NCBI RefSeq assembly: GCF_963576615.1
Contig: NC_088708.1
Location: 44,317,196 to 44,381,195 of the forward strand
Length of the DNA stretch: 64,000 bases
Direction: 5' to 3'
Source of the DNA: Watersipora subatra
Lineage: Eukaryota > Bryozoa > Gymnolaemata > Cheilostomatida > Watersiporidae
Shown: positions 60,266 to 64,000 of the stretch, piece after piece
Numbering within the stretch: position 1 is the first letter of the stretch
How the letters are laid out: every line of letters begins with the position of its first letter
Translations under genes and position numbers: made by a program
The notes under the pieces: model-generated
Told to the model about the DNA's origin: nothing
What the model saw: only the letters and a program-made list of their open reading frames with translations
Databases searched by the model: none

Positions 60266-61205
60266 AATACTTTTATATGCAAAAACTCAAACTGTTTCAG
60301 CTTGGTACTGTGCTCAATTTTGAGTGAATATATTGATCAAATTAAAACATACTTGCATACATACAAAATTCAGGATTTTCAACACTGATTTTTTTTAAAT
60401 AACCTAGACTTATATTCACTTATTTTTAAATATCTACATGTAGTATATGTGGCCCTTTTTTACTGTGTTATTCTGTTCTCATTTCTACTTGTTAAAGGCC
60501 TTTTATGGCTTTGGTGCTGATGTGGTAGCAATTAAGTTATGTGCAACATTTTCTTTTTATATCAAATAAAGTAAAATTATTAAACTTAACAATTTATCAT
60601 GATAGATTCGTCCGATAACTGAAACAACCTACTTCCCATCATTGTTCCAGTAGTCCATCACCAGACATTTTGTCATTGCGCATCGACTCTTCAAACAATG
60701 TATGCTGTATAACGTCAGCAATGCCAATAGACTGTACATCATGCTAAAGGTTTTGTGTGCTGCCCTCTGATTTTCCAGAATTGGCTACATTGTGCTTGTG
60801 GAGGTAACGGGAGAGCTGCTAACAAGGATGCACAACAATTGCCACACGCATTATTTATATTGGAGCAAAAAAATACATCATTATTCCAACAGCAAGAAAA
60901 TATTTTTTGCTCAACAAATCAAGAAAATGTTTGAATTGACAAATGAATACTTACAGAGCGCGGTCATGTTCAAAATCTAAATAAAGTTAGTTGTTGGAGT
61001 AGTCGGTGTTTGCAGTAAAGATAAGATAGACTAATGTCTTCTGTTGCCTTTTCACAATCTTTGTCTCACGATACGCTAACGTAAATAGTACACTAAAATG
61101 AAATAGAATCTTCTTTAGCTCTCAGAATGGTAGCAAAGTAGACAATTATTTCAATGTGCATTTCATTTGGTTAGAACATAATCGCAAATATTCAATAACT
61201 TACGC

Positions 61206-62972
61206 CAGGGGTTCCCAACCAGGGGGAATTTCCCCCTGGGGGGGAGGAATTTTGAACATACAGGAGGAACAGAGAGGTGTCTGACTTTTTAGAGTTTTGT
61301 TTTTACCCTTTAGTGTAAGCTCGAGTGCCTTCCTTTAACAATTTCCACTTTCCACCATAAGTAAGACTAGTCAACTGCTGTAATGTTTTTAATAATAATT
61401 GTGAAATTTTATGGTGTCCATTCCGGCTAACTTGTTTATTATTAGCTAGCTGCCAATCCATCAATGTAATGATATAACCACAGGTGCAAACCAATCTGCA
61501 ATCAAGTGCAATGCCTTATTGCTGCTGATTCATATTCAAATGGACAATCACAAGCTGCTCTAATTGTTTACCTTGGTAAGATTCACCACTCTTCAGCATC
61601 CTCCTACCTTTAAAAATAGCGGTTTTTAGTATTGCCCCACAAAGTAAAAGAAATAAATAAAATCCCTGCTGCCCTTATGTTGTCACTATTTGCAATACGA
61701 TGATTCTCCTCCAGCTTTATATAAATTTTCAGCAACCGTTGTCTTATTCATTTCATATTATACTCTCAGAAAGTGTAGACTTCTTTATAACTAGAAAGAA
61801 CAGAAACTGATTGTACACCTAACTTTCTCCTGGAAAGAGGTGAAAAAGGTATGTCTGTCTATACGTATCCCTTTATTTTTTGGATTAATGTTGTTTATCC
61901 GTGTCTTCAGTTTTTGCAATTCTTGTCAACACTTCACATTATATTTTATTAGCTATATGTCATATGTTAATCAAGTTTTAAAAACTTTTAGTTTCACGGT
62001 GTTAAGATGTAAATATACCACAACAAATACATCTATACATCTGTTCGAAACTTCATTACTATTTTTGGGAGGGCAGTTACAACTGTCATGTTGACACGTT
62101 CAGCTCCGTCCAGGCATGAATGCTTTGCTTAAACCATAACTGCCACGAACAACTTTTATCGTATTTACTAGGTAAATCAGACATGCTGATTCCGATTTTG
62201 TAATCAAAATAAAGATTAGGCCACTAACTTTCAGAGTAATAAAGGATTTTTTATAGCGTTTTAATATCGGTTTCGAAAACAACACGATCGGCATAACAAG
62301 CTCCGCCCATAAATACTTGACGTAACCTAGCTTTTTAGGAACAGAAGTTACGTAGAGATGTTTAGACCGATTTAGAATAATAGAGATGGGTGTTTTAAAA
62401 TCTATTAATATCTGAATCCAGCTTTAAAAATAATATCAGTCTTTTCTGAAAGGTAGATAAGCTATTTAGCATTGCATATTTAAAAAGCGCGATAACAACG
62501 CTAGCTCGTGATAAAACCGCGCTTTTTGAGCTCATTTTTCTCGGCGTCCAGCCTATTTAAACGTTATGTAACAAGCTGCGAGCAATTTTAAATAGTTTAT
62601 ATCCCTTTCATAAAAAACTGAAACTATTTTACAGGCTGGATTTAGATAATAATGGGTTTTAAGACACCTATCTCTATTATTTTAAATCGGACTAAACTTT
62701 CCTAACTTCCGTTTCTGAAAAAGCTAGGTTTCGTCACATATTTATGGGCGGAGCTTGTAATGCCGATTGTGTTGTTTTCGAAACGGATATTGAAACGCTT
62801 TAAAAAAGCCTAAATGACTTTGAAGGTTAGTGGACTAATCTTTATTTTGAGTACAAAATCGGAATCAGCGTGTCTGATTTACCTAGAAAACACAATAAAA
62901 GTTGTTCGTGACAGTTATGGTTTAAATTACATAAGGGAACCAGGGGAATTCCCCTCTGGTTGGGAACCCCTG
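61206..62972. mobile_element. TIR element of about 1.8 kb, hAT-like ends
   Basis: The left end CAGGGGTTCCCAACCAG with following GGGGAATTT and the inverse at 62946-62972 (CAGGGGTTCCCAACCAGAG, GGGAATTCCCC) form TIRs of about 26 bp. This style of end is typical of hAT elements. A clear 8-bp target duplication is not visible; only TTAC occurs on both sides. No transposase seen. Confidence 0.65.
62129..62925. repeat. Long inverted repeat, about 290-bp arms
   Basis: 62129-62422 and 62635-62925 are inverted copies at roughly 85-90 percent identity, separated by about 210 bp. Matching landmarks are CCATAACTG and CAGTTATGG, ACAAGCTCCGCCCATAAATA and TATTTATGGGCGGAGCTTGT, and GAATCCAGC with GCTGGATTTAG. 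The central segment also contains AAAAAGCGCG and CGCGCTTTTT. It lies in the right half of the 61206-62972 element. Confidence 0.85.
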
Positions 62973-63113
62973 TTACAGTACCGTATGATGTTTAGTGGTG
63001 CTGCATTTTTATTGGCTGCTTGTACCAAGTAATAGTGGATATTAATAGCACTAATTACTCAACAGTCAACAGGGTAGCTGCAGTACAGTACATTCTGATT
63101 TTCATCAGGTCAG

Positions 63114-63966
63114 TACCGTAAGTCTTCATGCTCAAGCCGCGGGCTTGTACTCACAAACAGATGACTCACGACGGAAAAAAATAACCCTCCAATAAGCCGT
63201 CTGTGGTATCTAGCCGCCCTTACCAACAAGCCGCATATGCCCACAGACCGCGCGGCTAACGACTGAGGTTTTGTCATCATTGACCTCTTTGGGAGCGAGT
63301 GTTGAGACAGGCTTCGCTATACCCCTGTCCTCTTGAATAAGAAAACAAGCTACATCAGTACATGTGAAAAGAATTTTCATTTACTTCCAAGTTCAAATTA
63401 AAATTCCTGAACCCTTGCATCAAGAACTTACTTGCCATGTCTCAGCTAGATTTTTATTGCACTGTTAGAGGGCTTCATGTTTATGAAAAGATGCCGGTCA
63501 AGAATGAAAAGGTGTTAATAACCTATGACTGTGGTGAGTTAAACATACCTCATCATCTCCATAGATAGAAGTTTCGTTTGGAATTTAAATTTATTTTTAA
63601 AAAATACCAAAAAAACACCCAAGAAATTTGATGTCATGAATTCAAACTAAATAAAATCTTCATTGATAATTCACTGATAATTCATCTCGACTTAGAGCGA
63701 TAAATTCTTCTTTAGTCTAAAGTATTCCTTAAACATGACCTTGAAAATGAATGAGTAGGTCGCCAAGACACCCGTACATGAAAGTGTATCATGAATGCGA
63801 TTCTATGGTTATAGCGTGGGAGCTGAGCAGAGACCGCATTTATCGAGAAGCCGCCCTGAGCTCCACGTAAGTTTTAAAAGAATGGCCTTAGCCGCGGTCT
63901 ATGACCTTGAACCAGAAACCGTGCCCAACGACAAGCCGCGCGGCTTGAGCATGAGGACTTACGGTA
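63114..63966. mobile_element. TIR element of about 0.85 kb, TA-flanked
   Basis: TACCGTAAGTCTTCATG and the inverse at 63939-63966 (TACCGTAAGTCCTCATG) extend to 28-bp TIRs with one mismatch, both ending in CTCAAGCCGCG. If TA is the duplicated target the element is 63116-63964. The interior is rich in AAGCCGC and CCGCGCGGC palindromes. Non-autonomous, no coding capacity. Confidence 0.75.
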
Positions 63967-64000
63967 TATATTATATAATTTGCATTTGTGTATTTGGGGG

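Noticed and set aside
62100-63032. Two frames sharing VSGLIFIL and SESACLIYL
   Set aside because: They are the two arms of the long inverted repeat read on opposite strands, not a protein family.

Overview
This window is AT-rich eukaryotic nuclear DNA, most likely from an invertebrate animal. It has small coding exons separated by GT-AG introns, heavy transposon load, tRNA-derived SINEs and several kilobases of minisatellite. The SULT-type genes fit a metazoan, and a lophotrochozoan such as a mollusc, annelid or bryozoan is plausible, but the species cannot be fixed from the sequence. There are no bacterial operons, rRNA genes or CRISPR arrays.

The conventional gene content is two small families, all on the minus strand. 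(1) From 0 to 10.7 kb lies a tandem array of units of about 4.5 kb. The first two units each carry a three-exon gene for an unrecognised charged protein of 104 aa. The third unit is cut off before the gene. (2) From 12.6 to 50.9 kb lie three complete cytosolic sulfotransferase (SULT-type) genes, A, B and C, in head-to-tail order. I reconstructed each from six coding exons. The frame closes exactly in all three (305, 305 and 307 aa), intron phases are identical (1,2,1,0,1), and the PAPS-binding and catalytic motifs are intact. A and B are close paralogues; C is more diverged.

The space between and inside these genes is mostly repetitive. Minisatellites with periods of 39/42, 25, 15/42, 13, 69, 51 and 36 bp occupy introns and intergenic spacers. 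The largest is a 51-bp array of about 4.5 kb between genes B and C. Arrays whose period is a multiple of three produce long but meaningless open frames on both strands. Transposon remnants include a LINE 3' end, Tigger/pogo-like TIR elements (one containing the 25-bp array), a nested hAT composite with internal elements, a PIF-like MITE, a zinc-knuckle (gag-like) retroelement fragment antisense inside gene B, and a several-hundred-base SINE family.

From 51 to 64 kb I see no host gene. This part is a transposon graveyard: a BED-finger hAT (Buster/SCAND3-like) pseudogene, a second hAT 3' end matching the one at 26 kb but inverted, a hAT MITE with near-perfect TSDs, a compact hairpin element, a TIR element containing a long inverted repeat, and a TIR element at the right edge. 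I found no clear undescribed defence or signalling system. The points most worth following are the unknown duplicated gene, the sulfotransferase cluster, and the apparent origin of the 51-bp satellite inside a dispersed repeat whose unamplified form is still present 1.3 kb beyond the array.
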